Shown in pieces: positions 17,865 to 26,790 of a stretch of 64,000 nt of DNA. Location: assembly GCA_015231595.1 (NCBI GenBank), contig JADGBH010000008.1, forward strand, positions 1-64,000, given 5' to 3'. Numbering within the stretch: the stretch's first letter is position 1; every line of letters starts with the position of its first letter. Source of the stretch: Desulfobacterales bacterium. Lineage in GTDB: Bacteria; Desulfobacterota; Desulfobacteria; Desulfobacterales; JADGBH01. A model generated the notes under the pieces. That model made no database searches. It was not told the origin of the DNA and worked only from the letters and a program-made list of their open reading frames with translations. The position numbers were made by a program, and so were the translations under genes.

Positions 17865-18797
17865 TTACAGTTTTGTATAAAAATTACGGAGATGTTCTGC
17901 TGTTTCTTCTGGACGTTCTATCATTGGAGAATGACCGCAATCTTTCATGATTACTGTTTTATAATTTTTAATACATTGTTCGAAAACAGGCACTGAAGAT
18001 ACATCTAAAATTTTGTCTTTATCTCCCCATAAAATTAAGACAGGTGCTGTTATTCCGCTCAATAAATTTTCAAGGGGTGCTGGAATGTCTTTCATATCTT
18101 TCCATATTTTGTCGTTTAGCTTGCTATTTGTAATAGCTTCTTTTGTAAAAAGTTTTTTTACTGAGCCAGGAATAATTGGAGGCTTCACGAATGCTAATTC
18201 CATAAGCCTATCAAAATCCTGAGTTGTTTTTACAACAAGGGGATTTTCTCCCTTTTCAAAAAATACAGAAAGCTTACTTTTATTAATTGATTTAACGCCA
18301 GCAGCATCAAGTAGAGACAGGCTTAAAACATATTCTGGAAATTTAATTGTAAATAAAGCCGCAATATGTCCTCCCATTGAGTTTCCGGCAATATGAAAAG
18401 ATTTTAATTGTAATTTATCTACAAAATTTTTCAACCGATTAACCTGAGATAAAATATCATAAGATTGATCTTCAAATTTTGAGCTTTCACCAAATCCAGG
18501 CATGTCTGGTGTAATTAGATGATATTTATCTGACATAAATTTTGAAAAAAGCGTCCAATGGTCTTTATTGCCTCCAAAACCATGGATAAGAACTAATTTT
18601 TGTTCGCCTTTTCCTCCTTCAAGGTAAACCATATTAATGCCGTCTACGTTAATTGATTTTTTTAATAAGCCCGCTGATTTGCGAGCTTGCTGTATTGATG
18701 AATTATATAAAAATTCTGGGAAAAAAAAATATATTACCAGAGCACATCCAATAGTGAGCGATAGAAGGGTAACTAAAATAATACCTATTTTTTTCAT
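17865..18797 (-). CDS. Membrane-anchored alpha/beta hydrolase (lipase/esterase-like)
   Basis: An alpha/beta hydrolase of about 310 aa with an N-terminal hydrophobic helix (residues 3-25) that anchors or exports it. The oxyanion motif HGFGG, nucleophile elbow GNSMGG, acid in GDKDKILD and catalytic His in GHSPMIERPEE form a complete triad. These features fit periplasmic or membrane lipases and meta-cleavage-type hydrolases. I place the start at 18797 (MKKIGIILV), because GGAG lies 9 nt before it; a longer frame to 18884 would put 29 odd residues before the signal helix. The substrate is unknown. Confidence 0.85.
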   Translation of the reverse strand: MKKIGIILVTLLSLTIGCALVIYFFFPEFLYNSSIQQARKSAGLLKKSINVDGINMVYLEGGKGEQKLVLIHGFGGNKDHWTLFSKFMSDKYHLITPDMPGFGESSKFEDQSYDILSQVNRLKNFVDKLQLKSFHIAGNSMGGHIAALFTIKFPEYVLSLSLLDAAGVKSINKSKLSVFFEKGENPLVVKTTQDFDRLMELAFVKPPIIPGSVKKLFTKEAITNSKLNDKIWKDMKDIPAPLENLLSGITAPVLILWGDKDKILDVSSVPVFEQCIKNYKTVIMKDCGHSPMIERPEETAEHLRNFYTKL

Positions 18798-18876
18798 TAT
18801 GGAATCTCCAATATTTTTTAATGTTGGTGTAGAATTTAGAATTAAAAATAAAATTGTGTCAATGAAAGGAATATTA

Positions 18877-18913
18877 TTTGGCAAACCTAACTATAGAATT
18901 TAGGTTTGCCAAA
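18877..18913 (-). terminator. Terminator-like hairpin
   Basis: TTTGGCAAACCTAA (18877-18890) and TTAGGTTTGCCAAA (18900-18913) form a perfect 14-bp stem with a 9-nt loop just downstream of the lipoprotein gene. A long U-run is missing on the minus strand, so intrinsic termination is only likely. Confidence 0.6.
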
Positions 18914-18927
18914 ACTATTAAAGTTAT

Positions 18928-19806
18928 TTAAGTTGTTTTTACAATATTTGTTAAATCAATTTCCTGACTTTGTCCTCCAACAGTTATAGTAACTTTAGTG
19001 TCACAGTCTCCATTTCCAAAGTCTATAATAGTTTTAGGTGTTTTATCAGCCTCAAGAATCATAGTCCCTGATACAGGGAAAAAACACATGAATTTTGCTT
19101 TTACATTTGTAATTGTAACTTTATAGCTTTTATTATCAACATCAGTGTAAGTTCCGGTTCCATTCAAAGTATAAACATCATCAGAAGGATCCATAAATGT
19201 TTGATTTACGTCAACAACGCCTGTCATATTATCAATAACAAGTTTTTTAGTTTTTCCGGATTCATCAGTTATTGTTACTGTTCCGGCGAGAGACAATTTA
19301 AGTTCTTCAAATGATGAAGCAATTATTGATATAGTTCCAGTAGATTTAATATTATCAACAACTAAGTTATCAACTGAAAGAACGAGCTTAAGACCTTCAG
19401 AAGATGAAAGAGATAACGTTCCGTCTATTGAGCCTGAAACTGACATACCCATAACTTCGCAGCCTTGGCTATAGGAAATTTTAAGATTAATCCCCCCAGT
19501 TCCAAGGCTAAAACCAACTGAAGGGCATCCATTATTAGTGTAAAGTTCAATATTTGATTTTAATTCACGAACACCTTTCGTTATTTTGATATCTCCTTGA
19601 GCTATTCCAGACTGAAGACTTGAATAGGAAAGAGCAAGAGAAGATGTAACGCGGGATAAAGCAATCGCAGCATAGGCTCCATTATTAAAATCACTTTGGG
19701 TAGGTTTAGGGTCAGAATCACTATCGCTGCTGCATCCCCATATCCCAAAAATACTTAGTAGGATTAGAAAAAGAATAAGAAATTTGTTTGTTTTGAATTT
19801 AATCAT
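18928..19806 (-). CDS. Lipoprotein of unknown function
   Basis: A 292-aa exported lipoprotein. The lipobox is IWGC at Cys25, after a hydrophobic signal of about 15 residues, followed by an acidic-Ser linker (SSDSDSDPKP). The remainder is rich in Ser, Thr, Gly and beta-branched residues in alternating patterns (GSIDGTLSLSSSEGLKLVL), which suggests an extended beta structure. No catalytic motif is visible. AAGGAGG precedes the ATG. It is monocistronic, with a hairpin downstream. Confidence 0.75.
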   Translation of the reverse strand: MIKFKTNKFLILFLILLSIFGIWGCSSDSDSDPKPTQSDFNNGAYAAIALSRVTSSLALSYSSLQSGIAQGDIKITKGVRELKSNIELYTNNGCPSVGFSLGTGGINLKISYSQGCEVMGMSVSGSIDGTLSLSSSEGLKLVLSVDNLVVDNIKSTGTISIIASSFEELKLSLAGTVTITDESGKTKKLVIDNMTGVVDVNQTFMDPSDDVYTLNGTGTYTDVDNKSYKVTITNVKAKFMCFFPVSGTMILEADKTPKTIIDFGNGDCDTKVTITVGGQSQEIDLTNIVKTT

Positions 19807-19866
19807 AAATTCCTCCTTAGCTTTAAATTATTTGGTTAAAAAATTATATAATTAATATTTCCTCTT

Positions 19867-20175
19867 CTAAATTAATTTTAAAATTTTTTCTTTTATGATT
19901 TTAGTTTCATTCGCGTCATTAAATTTTATAGATAACATTTTTGTTCTACTTGTATGTCCGGATATAATATCCATTGAGCTTTTTGGCATTTTTAAAATTT
20001 TTGATAGGAATTCAATGCAGGATTTATTAGCTTCATTATCTACCGGAGGTGCAGCGATTTTTATTTTGAGGGCATCTCCATGTATACCTACGATAGAATT
20101 TTTGGAGGATTTCGGCTGAACAAAAATTTTGAGATGTAACTCTTTATCTTTTACATTAATGTATAACACCGTCAT
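19867..20175 (-). CDS. DUF167 (YggU) family protein
   Basis: A 102-aa protein matching the YggU/DUF167 fold: 'VQPKSSKNSIVGIHGDALKIKIAAPPVDNEAN' is the characteristic stretch, here split over residues 18-50, with the AAPPVDNEAN segment especially diagnostic. The family is small, conserved and of unknown molecular function. It starts with GGGATATAATG and lies 35 nt downstream of the acyl-CoA ligase gene on the same strand. Confidence 0.88.
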   Translation of the reverse strand: MTVLYINVKDKELHLKIFVQPKSSKNSIVGIHGDALKIKIAAPPVDNEANKSCIEFLSKILKMPKSSMDIISGHTSRTKMLSIKFNDANETKIIKEKILKLI

Positions 20176-20209
20176 TATATCCCTATGAACTCATAAAATA
20201 CGTGTATCC

Positions 20210-21922
20210 TTAAGTCTGAGTCGTTTTTCTCAAAATTTTTTTATCGACTTTACCTACTCTTGTAAGGGGAATATCGTCTGTAAATTCAAAAATTTTTGGA
20301 ACTTTATATGCCGCCATATTTTTTTTGCAGTATTCCTGAATTTCTTGTTTCACAGTATCAATATTTTTTGCTTTTGCTTCTTCTGAAAGTTTAATTACTA
20401 CTTTTACAATATCACTTCCAGGCCTTTCGGGGTTTAGAGCCCCTATAATTGCACAAAGCTCAATGTAAGGATGTTGATAAAGGGTATCTTCAACTTCCCT
20501 TGAAAATACTTTATATCCTCCAACATTAAGCATATCCTTCACCCTGTCAACAATATACACATAACCATCTTCATCCATTTTTGCAATATCGCCGGTATAA
20601 AGCCATTTTTCATCTTTAAATTCTCGAAGAGCGTGATTAGTTTCTTCAGGTTTATTATAATATCCCTTCATTACTTGAGGGCCTTTAATTATAAGTTCGC
20701 CTTCTTCTCCTATTGGAACTTCGTTTAGTCCAGTTTGAATATCAACGATTTTAACCATTGTGCTTTGTAATGGAAGTCCAACAGAACCAATTTTTTTTAT
20801 ACCTTTATATGGATTCATAGTTACAAGGGGGCTCGTTTCAGTCATTCCATAAACTTCCATTAATGATCCTTTGCCGAGAAAAGATTCTAATGCTTTTATT
20901 CCTTCTACAGAAAAAGGGGCGGCTCCAGAAATACAAATTCTTACATTTGAAAAATCAAGTTGTTTAAACATTGGATTATTCATGAGTAGATGAAACAAAG
21001 TTGGAACATTGGCAATAAATGTTGGTTTATAACGGGCAATTTCTTTACATATATGGTCGGTATTTCTTGGGTCAGGAATCAAACACTGAGTATTTGATGT
21101 GCTTAAGCTCATCATGCCTAAAATAAGGCCGGCGAGATGAAACAAAGGAAATCCTGAACATGCGACATCCGTTCCAGATTGAAAATCAACCCATTTTCTT
21201 GCTTGAACAACATTTGCAACAAGATTCCTGTGGGTAAGAATGGTTCCTTTTGGAAGTCCGGTTGTGCCTCCTGTATATTGAAGCAAGCAAGTATCTTCAG
21301 GTTTTATATTTGGGTTTATTTTTTTTGGGGAATAATTTTTCAGAATTTCCTGTAAACCAATTACATGTTTACTTTCAATATTTTCGACTTTGCCGGTGGG
21401 GATTTTTTTTAAAATTCTTCCAAGTATCCTTTTAATCAAAGGAAGGAATTCACCAACATTAGTTACAATTATATGCTTTAAGTTTGGAATTTCATTTTGA
21501 ACTACAAGAAAATTTTTTTCAAAATTTGTATCCATTGTAACAAGAACTTTTGCCTTTGAATCATTAAGCTGATAGGCAAGTTCTTTTGGAGTTACAAGGG
21601 CGGATATTCCAGTTACAGCGCAACCGGCTCTTATAGCGCCGCTTAAAGCTATAAGATATTGGGGGATATTTGGAAGGTTAATTCCAACTACATCTCCTTG
21701 GCATATCCCTTTTGAGTCAAGAAATGCTGAAAATTTTTGGGAAAAAATATCCAGATTTTTAAAAGTTAATGAGTTACCCATAAAATGAATAGCAGGCCTG
21801 TAAGGCTTTGCAGTTAAGCCTTCCTCAAAAAGATCGGCGAATGTTATAGATGGAATTTTAATTTCATGCTCGATTCCAGAATCATAAGACTTAAGCCAAG
21901 GTTTATCGTCATACGTTGTCAT
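20210..21922 (-). CDS. Long-chain fatty acid--CoA ligase (AMP-binding)
   Basis: Activates a fatty acid to acyl-AMP and then acyl-CoA. The protein is 570 aa, normal for the family. The P-loop signature is YTGGTTGLPKGT near residue 215, followed by YGMTETSP near 350 and the hinge region GYVYIVDRVKDM with the catalytic Lys close to the C-terminus (TRVGKVDKKIL). Substrate length is not fixed by sequence, but the motif set is that of FadD-like enzymes. A GGGGGG tract precedes the ATG. Not part of an obvious beta-oxidation operon here. Confidence 0.9.
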   Translation of the reverse strand: MTTYDDKPWLKSYDSGIEHEIKIPSITFADLFEEGLTAKPYRPAIHFMGNSLTFKNLDIFSQKFSAFLDSKGICQGDVVGINLPNIPQYLIALSGAIRAGCAVTGISALVTPKELAYQLNDSKAKVLVTMDTNFEKNFLVVQNEIPNLKHIIVTNVGEFLPLIKRILGRILKKIPTGKVENIESKHVIGLQEILKNYSPKKINPNIKPEDTCLLQYTGGTTGLPKGTILTHRNLVANVVQARKWVDFQSGTDVACSGFPLFHLAGLILGMMSLSTSNTQCLIPDPRNTDHICKEIARYKPTFIANVPTLFHLLMNNPMFKQLDFSNVRICISGAAPFSVEGIKALESFLGKGSLMEVYGMTETSPLVTMNPYKGIKKIGSVGLPLQSTMVKIVDIQTGLNEVPIGEEGELIIKGPQVMKGYYNKPEETNHALREFKDEKWLYTGDIAKMDEDGYVYIVDRVKDMLNVGGYKVFSREVEDTLYQHPYIELCAIIGALNPERPGSDIVKVVIKLSEEAKAKNIDTVKQEIQEYCKKNMAAYKVPKIFEFTDDIPLTRVGKVDKKILRKTTQT

Positions 21923-21973
21923 AAAATCCCCCCCCTTTTTTTAATAATAGTGAATAGTTAATAAGAACATCAA

Positions 21974-23488
21974 TTAATCATAAAATTTTAATATAGCATC
22001 GCACAGTCCTTCAATTGTGAATATGTCAGCGGTTATATCAACTTTAAATCCAAGATTCAAAGCTGTTTCGGATGTTACAGGGCCTATGCTTGCGACTTTT
22101 ATTCCTTCCATAAGGTAAGAAAAATCTTCCGAAGGTAATAGAGCTTTAAAATTATTAACTGTTGATGAACTTGTGAAAGTAACAATATCTATTTCTTTAC
22201 TTTCTAATTTTTTCAATAACTCAGTATTATCTTCCGTAGCAATTTCAGTGCAATATGCTATTACTTCGTTAACAGATGCCCCCATTTTCGATAATTCAAT
22301 AGGCAATATTGGGCGAGCTTCTTTAGCTCTTGGAAGAAGTATTTTTTTCCCTTTAACATCAATATTTTTAAAAGCGTCAATAATTGATTCAGCTCTGTAA
22401 CTTTCTGGAATAATATCGCTTTTTATTCCAAAATCAAAAAGCCTTTTTGATGTAGCAGGTCCTATTGATGCGGTTTTAATATTGTAAAGAGCTCTTACGT
22501 CTTTGCCGTTCTCAAAAAGACGATCAAAGAAAAAATTTACTCCATTAACACTTGTGAACACAAGCCATTCATAATCCTTAATAGTGTCAATTGCATTATC
22601 AAGGAGGCTTTTATCTTCACAGGTCACTATCTTGATTGTGGGAAATTCGATACATTCCGCTCCAAAGTTTGATAAAATATTAACTAAATCACTTGCTTGC
22701 TCCGTAGCTCTTGTAACAAGGATTCTTTTGCCAAATAAGGGTTTATTTTCAAACCATTTTAATTTGTCTCTTAAATTTATAACCTCTCCGACAATAATAA
22801 TACAAGGAGGTTTTAACCCTGCTTCTTTTACCTTCTGAGTTATATTATCAAGATTTCCTGAAACAGTTAATTGCTTTGGAGTTGTCCCCCATTGAACAAG
22901 AGCAACTGGTGTGTCTTTAGAGCGACCATTTTTTATAAGTTGTTCAGTTATAAATCCAAGATTTTTTACACCCATTAAAAATACGATTGTCCCGATACCT
23001 TTAGAAATATAGTCCCAATCAATGTTAGAGTTTTCTTTTTCAGGGTCTTCATGACCTGTAATAAAAGCAAGAGTAGAAGTAAAATTACGATGGGTAAGGG
23101 GTATTCCAGCATAAGCAGGAACTGCTATTGCCGACGTAATTCCTGGCACTATTTCAAATTTAATACCAGCATTTACAAGTTCTTCAGCTTCTTCACCACC
23201 TCTACCAAAAATAAAAGGATCTCCTCCTTTAAGTCGTGTAATGGTTAAACCTTTTTTAGCTTTTTTTATTATGAGATTATTTATATCATTTTGGGGCATT
23301 GTATGATGCCCACCTTTTTTTCCTACATAAATTATTTCCGAATTTTTCGATGCAAACTTCAATAAAACAGGATTAGCAAGATAGTCGTAAATTATTACAT
23401 CCGAATTTTCTATGCATCGCTTGCCTTTCAAAGTAATTAATTCTGGATCTCCAGGCCCCGCACCAACTATATATACTTTACCGTTCAT
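21974..23488 (-). CDS. cobA-hemD: Fused uroporphyrinogen-III C-methyltransferase / uroporphyrinogen-III synthase
   Basis: Two consecutive steps on one 504-aa chain. Residues 1-245 are a SUMT methyltransferase: VYIVGAGPGDPELITLKG, the RLKGGDPFIFGRGGEE motif and VPGITSA are diagnostic. Residues about 252-504 are uroporphyrinogen-III synthase (FGKRILVTRATEQA and repeated 'VASIGPVTSE' pattern). The product, precorrin-2, leads to siroheme, cobalamin or alternative heme. The fusion is common in anaerobic Desulfobacterota and Firmicutes. The gene fits with B12-dependent enzymes nearby and with hemL at 33.4 kb, though hemA, B, C are not in this window. Confidence 0.93.
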   Translation of the reverse strand: MNGKVYIVGAGPGDPELITLKGKRCIENSDVIIYDYLANPVLLKFASKNSEIIYVGKKGGHHTMPQNDINNLIIKKAKKGLTITRLKGGDPFIFGRGGEEAEELVNAGIKFEIVPGITSAIAVPAYAGIPLTHRNFTSTLAFITGHEDPEKENSNIDWDYISKGIGTIVFLMGVKNLGFITEQLIKNGRSKDTPVALVQWGTTPKQLTVSGNLDNITQKVKEAGLKPPCIIIVGEVINLRDKLKWFENKPLFGKRILVTRATEQASDLVNILSNFGAECIEFPTIKIVTCEDKSLLDNAIDTIKDYEWLVFTSVNGVNFFFDRLFENGKDVRALYNIKTASIGPATSKRLFDFGIKSDIIPESYRAESIIDAFKNIDVKGKKILLPRAKEARPILPIELSKMGASVNEVIAYCTEIATEDNTELLKKLESKEIDIVTFTSSSTVNNFKALLPSEDFSYLMEGIKVASIGPVTSETALNLGFKVDITADIFTIEGLCDAILKFYD

Positions 23489-23517
23489 AATCTATAATAT
23501 CCATCCTTTAAATTTGG

Positions 23518-23742
23518 TTAATGGCATGTTGAACAACTGCCAGAACTGCAACTTCCGCACGAAGATGCTGAAGAACTTACAGTTTCTCCTCCGCTTCCCT
23601 TTGATATAAATCCACATGCTGAAATTAATTTTTTTGTATCTCCACATTTACATGATGGGCAATCAGCTTGTTCATCTTTCCGTAAAGCTAAAAATTCAAA
23701 ATTTTTTCCGCAACCTTCACAGTGGTATTCGTAAATTGGCAT
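23518..23742 (-). CDS. FmdB-type zinc ribbon protein
   Basis: A 74-aa protein opening MPIYEYHCEGCGKNFEFL, the signature of the FmdB/CxxC_CxxC_SSSS regulatory family. CxxC pairs at residues 8-11 and 28-31 form the zinc ribbon. The tail is a Ser/Cys-rich stretch (SSCGSCSSGSCSTCH) with extra CxxC pairs, unusually cysteine-dense and possibly metal-binding. AAGGAGG precedes the ATG. It lies 29 nt before cobA-hemD on the same strand, so the two may be cotranscribed. Confidence 0.9.
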   Translation of the reverse strand: MPIYEYHCEGCGKNFEFLALRKDEQADCPSCKCGDTKKLISACGFISKGSGGETVSSSASSCGSCSSGSCSTCH

Positions 23743-23834
23743 ATTATATTTTTTATCCTCCTTATTTAATGATATATTTAATTACGGTAGTTTTTAAGCT
23801 ACCTACAGTATTTAAGAAAAGTATTTTGGATTAT

Positions 23835-23971
23835 CGTCATTCCGGGGAAAGTCAGCAAATCGTTTAGATTTTCTGACTTTAACCCGGAATCCAGAGAATA
23901 TGAAGACTTTTATTCTGGATTCCGGATTAAAATTAAAAAATATTCATTTTTCAATTTTTTCCGGAATGACG
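23835..23971. repeat. Palindromic repeat element (CGTCATTCCGG ends)
   Basis: CGTCATTCCGG at 23835-23845 matches CCGGAATGACG at 23961-23971 as exact 11-bp inverted ends of a 137-bp element. An inner hairpin pairs CCGGAATCCAGA (from 23884) with TCTGGATTCCGG (ending 23925). It resembles the widespread CGTCATTCCGG-type palindromic repeats. It lies in the 267-bp gap between the FmdB gene and the TPR gene, and no coding frame is visible. Confidence 0.8.
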
Positions 23972-24009
23972 TCCTACGACGTTTATTTAATTTTTCCAAT
24001 TTACTTTTC

Positions 24010-25320
24010 TTAAAAACTATATATTAATATTTGCTGAATTTCTTTTATAAATTCTGAAGAATCATATCCTAAAGCTTCAGCAATTTTAAACTCTTGAAGA
24101 GCTTCTTCAAATTTTTTTTGTTTAAATAAAATAATACCTAATCGATGCCTAAAAATACTGTTGTTATAATCAATCGCTACACTTTTTTTACAAAAAACAG
24201 CGCAAATTTCAAAATTTTCTCCGTTAAGAAACATCGCATATCCAAGTCCAGAAAACGAAGCTGCATCTTCAGTCGCTATTTTTACAGCTTTTTTATATGC
24301 TTTTATTGCTTCAGGAATAGCATTTAGTTTTAAAGCTACATCTCCTATATATCTGTATGCAAATGGAGATTCAGGCTTAAGTTCAGCCGATTTTTCAAAA
24401 CATTTTTTTGCTAATTCCATTTTATTCATTTCGTAATAAAGTCTTCCGAGTTGAAATTCAATCTCAAAGACATCTTTATTAATCTTTTTTGCATTAAGGA
24501 AAAATTCTAAAGCTTTTTCATTAAGGCCTTTAAGCATATTAATATAGCCGATATTATATATAGCCATTAATTCATTTTCATTTATTCTGATTACAGATTC
24601 AAATTCTTTAATGGCTTCGTCAAACATTCCCATAACTCCATAACAAACTCCAAGGCTATTATGAGCATTTATATTCAATGGATCAAGTATAATAGCTCTT
24701 TTTAGTTCTCTAACCGCGTCTTCATAATATTTTGATTGATAAAGTTTATCAGCACTTATATTTAAAGTTACTGCATTAAAAATAATAGTGCTGCTGGGAC
24801 CATGAAATGAAGCATGATCAAGGGATTTACTGGCATTCTCTAAAGTTTCACTTCGTGTAAAATCCAGCATCGGATAATCTGCTATACCGATTGATATGGT
24901 TTCTTTAGATACTTCAAAAACAGACTTTCTTATTTTATCAGCTATTTTAATGGAATAAGAAGAATCTATATCGAGAAAAAGAATTCCAAGCACACAGGTA
25001 TCAACGATTCCCCATATACCTTTTTCTTTTTTTACTTCTTTATCAATTGCGTTAAAAAAATCTGAAACATCATATTCATTAGCGCAGTCATTTGCATTGC
25101 AGTTATCAATCTTTATAGCTAAGACAGTAAATTTCTGAGATACCCCAAAACGTTCTTTTATATAATTTAAAAAATTAGTGCCAGCAAGAATATCATTTTT
25201 AGCTTCAAAAAGATTTTTCCCCTTATCTTCTTCATGATTTGTGTAACCTGCATTATATAAAAATAAACTATCACTTTTACTGTTTAAACTTTCCCTATCA
25301 AATTTTGTGATCATATTCAT
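24010..25320 (-). CDS. Tetratricopeptide protein with a degenerate GGDEF-like N-terminal domain
   Basis: A 436-aa protein. Residues about 40-180 show the secondary-structure pattern of a nucleotide-cyclase-type domain, including 'ETISIGIADYP' and 'LENASKSLDHASFHGPS' typical of GGDEF C-termini, but the GG[D/E]EF signature itself is replaced by 'CVLGILFLDID'. From about residue 190 onward there are roughly seven TPR units (e.g. 'NAHNSLGVCYGVMGMFDEAI'). The domain is therefore unlikely to make c-di-GMP and may serve as a scaffold or sensor. It follows selA after 21 nt on the same strand. Confidence 0.75.
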   Translation of the reverse strand: MNMITKFDRESLNSKSDSLFLYNAGYTNHEEDKGKNLFEAKNDILAGTNFLNYIKERFGVSQKFTVLAIKIDNCNANDCANEYDVSDFFNAIDKEVKKEKGIWGIVDTCVLGILFLDIDSSYSIKIADKIRKSVFEVSKETISIGIADYPMLDFTRSETLENASKSLDHASFHGPSSTIIFNAVTLNISADKLYQSKYYEDAVRELKRAIILDPLNINAHNSLGVCYGVMGMFDEAIKEFESVIRINENELMAIYNIGYINMLKGLNEKALEFFLNAKKINKDVFEIEFQLGRLYYEMNKMELAKKCFEKSAELKPESPFAYRYIGDVALKLNAIPEAIKAYKKAVKIATEDAASFSGLGYAMFLNGENFEICAVFCKKSVAIDYNNSIFRHRLGIILFKQKKFEEALQEFKIAEALGYDSSEFIKEIQQILIYSF

Positions 25321-25341
25321 ATATTTATAACCTATCCTGCA

Positions 25342-26772
25342 TTATATCTCTTTAATGGCTTCAATTATTATTGATACTTCATCTTCCATAACAGTTCTAA
25401 AATCTAAAATAAATCTATCATCTTCAATTCTCCCTATTATTGGAATAGACCTCAAACGCATTAATTCTTCTATTCTATTTGGGGAAATGTCTTCTATTTT
25501 AATACTTAAAGCTTTACTTGGAATTGATAAATGAGGAAAAGTTCCTCCTCCAATTTTAGAATTACAATCAATGACCTCAAGCTTAATGTATGAAGAATCC
25601 AAGTCTTGAAAATAGTTGTAAACTTCAAATGCTTTTTTTTCAATAATATTTATAGATGAAAAAAGCATTCTTAATGTAGGAATTTCTTTTATTGCACTTA
25701 CTTCATCAATGTAAAGTTTTAAAGTAGCTTCTAAGGCTGAAAGAGTTAGTTTATCTATTCTTAGAGCTCTTGTAATTGGATTTTTCTTTAATTTATCGAT
25801 TATTTGTTTTTTCCCAAGAATAATACCGGCTTGGGGCCCGCCTAAAAGTTTGTCACCGCTAAAAGTTACTATATCTGCCCCTGAGTTTACAGATTCTTTT
25901 ATAGTAGGTTCTTTTGAAAAACCATATTTTTCAAAATCAATAAAATTACCGCTTCCAAGGTCTTCCATAACAAGGATATTATGTTTAAAACCAAGTTCAG
26001 CAAGATTTTTTAAAGGAACTGAAGAAGTGAACCCTATAATATGGTAATTACTTGTGTGTACTTTTAAAATTAAGCCTATTTCATTATTTTTTATTGCATT
26101 TTCATAATCATAAAAATGAGTTCGGTTTGTAGTGCCTACTTCTAAAAGAATAGCTCCGCTCGCAGCCATCACGTCCGGGATTCTAAAAGAACCTCCTATT
26201 TCAACCAATTCCCCCCTTGAGATTAAAACTTTTTTATCCTTAGCGATGGTGTTTAAAGCTAAAAAAACAGCCGCCGCATTATTGTTGACAACCATAGCTG
26301 AGTCAGCTCCTGTTAAGCTACATAAAATATCTGCAACACAATCATAACGAGATCCCCTTTTCCCCTTTGATAAATTAAATTCAAGATTCGAATAGTTTTC
26401 AGATATTTTGATGACATTCGCTATTACTGATTTTGCAAGGAGGGACCTGCCTAAATTGGTATGAACCACAACTCCTGTAGCGTTTATAAGGGGTTTAAGA
26501 TTAAAAGATAAGGTTTTTTTTATCAGTTCCTTTACTCGTTCAAGCACTAAAGATTCAGCGCCAATTTCTTTAATCAAATCAATTGTAGTATCCATATCCT
26601 GATTTCTTTCGATAATACAGTCTCGTAATCTATCAATAGCGCATCTAATTGCCTCAACCGTAATTGATCTCGGAGTATCTTGAACGTCGATATCCAATTT
26701 TACTTTCTCAATCATCTTATCAACGCTCGGAAATGTTTTTAATATATTTTTAATGTCTTCAGGTATTGTCAT
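25342..26772 (-). CDS. selA: L-seryl-tRNA(Sec) selenium transferase (selenocysteine synthase)
   Basis: PLP enzyme that converts Ser-tRNA(Sec) to Sec-tRNA(Sec) with selenophosphate, allowing UGA-encoded selenocysteine. The 476 aa length is normal. The PLP lysine is in FSGDKLLGGPQAGI, preceded by the EDLGSGNF pocket; the N-terminal region contains NATGVVVHTNLGRSL, a SelA hallmark. selD, which makes selenophosphate, is at the other end of the window, and selB is not seen. Flanked by epmA (18 nt upstream) and the TPR gene, all on one strand. Confidence 0.96.
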   Translation of the reverse strand: MTIPEDIKNILKTFPSVDKMIEKVKLDIDVQDTPRSITVEAIRCAIDRLRDCIIERNQDMDTTIDLIKEIGAESLVLERVKELIKKTLSFNLKPLINATGVVVHTNLGRSLLAKSVIANVIKISENYSNLEFNLSKGKRGSRYDCVADILCSLTGADSAMVVNNNAAAVFLALNTIAKDKKVLISRGELVEIGGSFRIPDVMAASGAILLEVGTTNRTHFYDYENAIKNNEIGLILKVHTSNYHIIGFTSSVPLKNLAELGFKHNILVMEDLGSGNFIDFEKYGFSKEPTIKESVNSGADIVTFSGDKLLGGPQAGIILGKKQIIDKLKKNPITRALRIDKLTLSALEATLKLYIDEVSAIKEIPTLRMLFSSINIIEKKAFEVYNYFQDLDSSYIKLEVIDCNSKIGGGTFPHLSIPSKALSIKIEDISPNRIEELMRLRSIPIIGRIEDDRFILDFRTVMEDEVSIIIEAIKEI

Positions 26773-26790
26773 ATAATTATACTCTTATTG

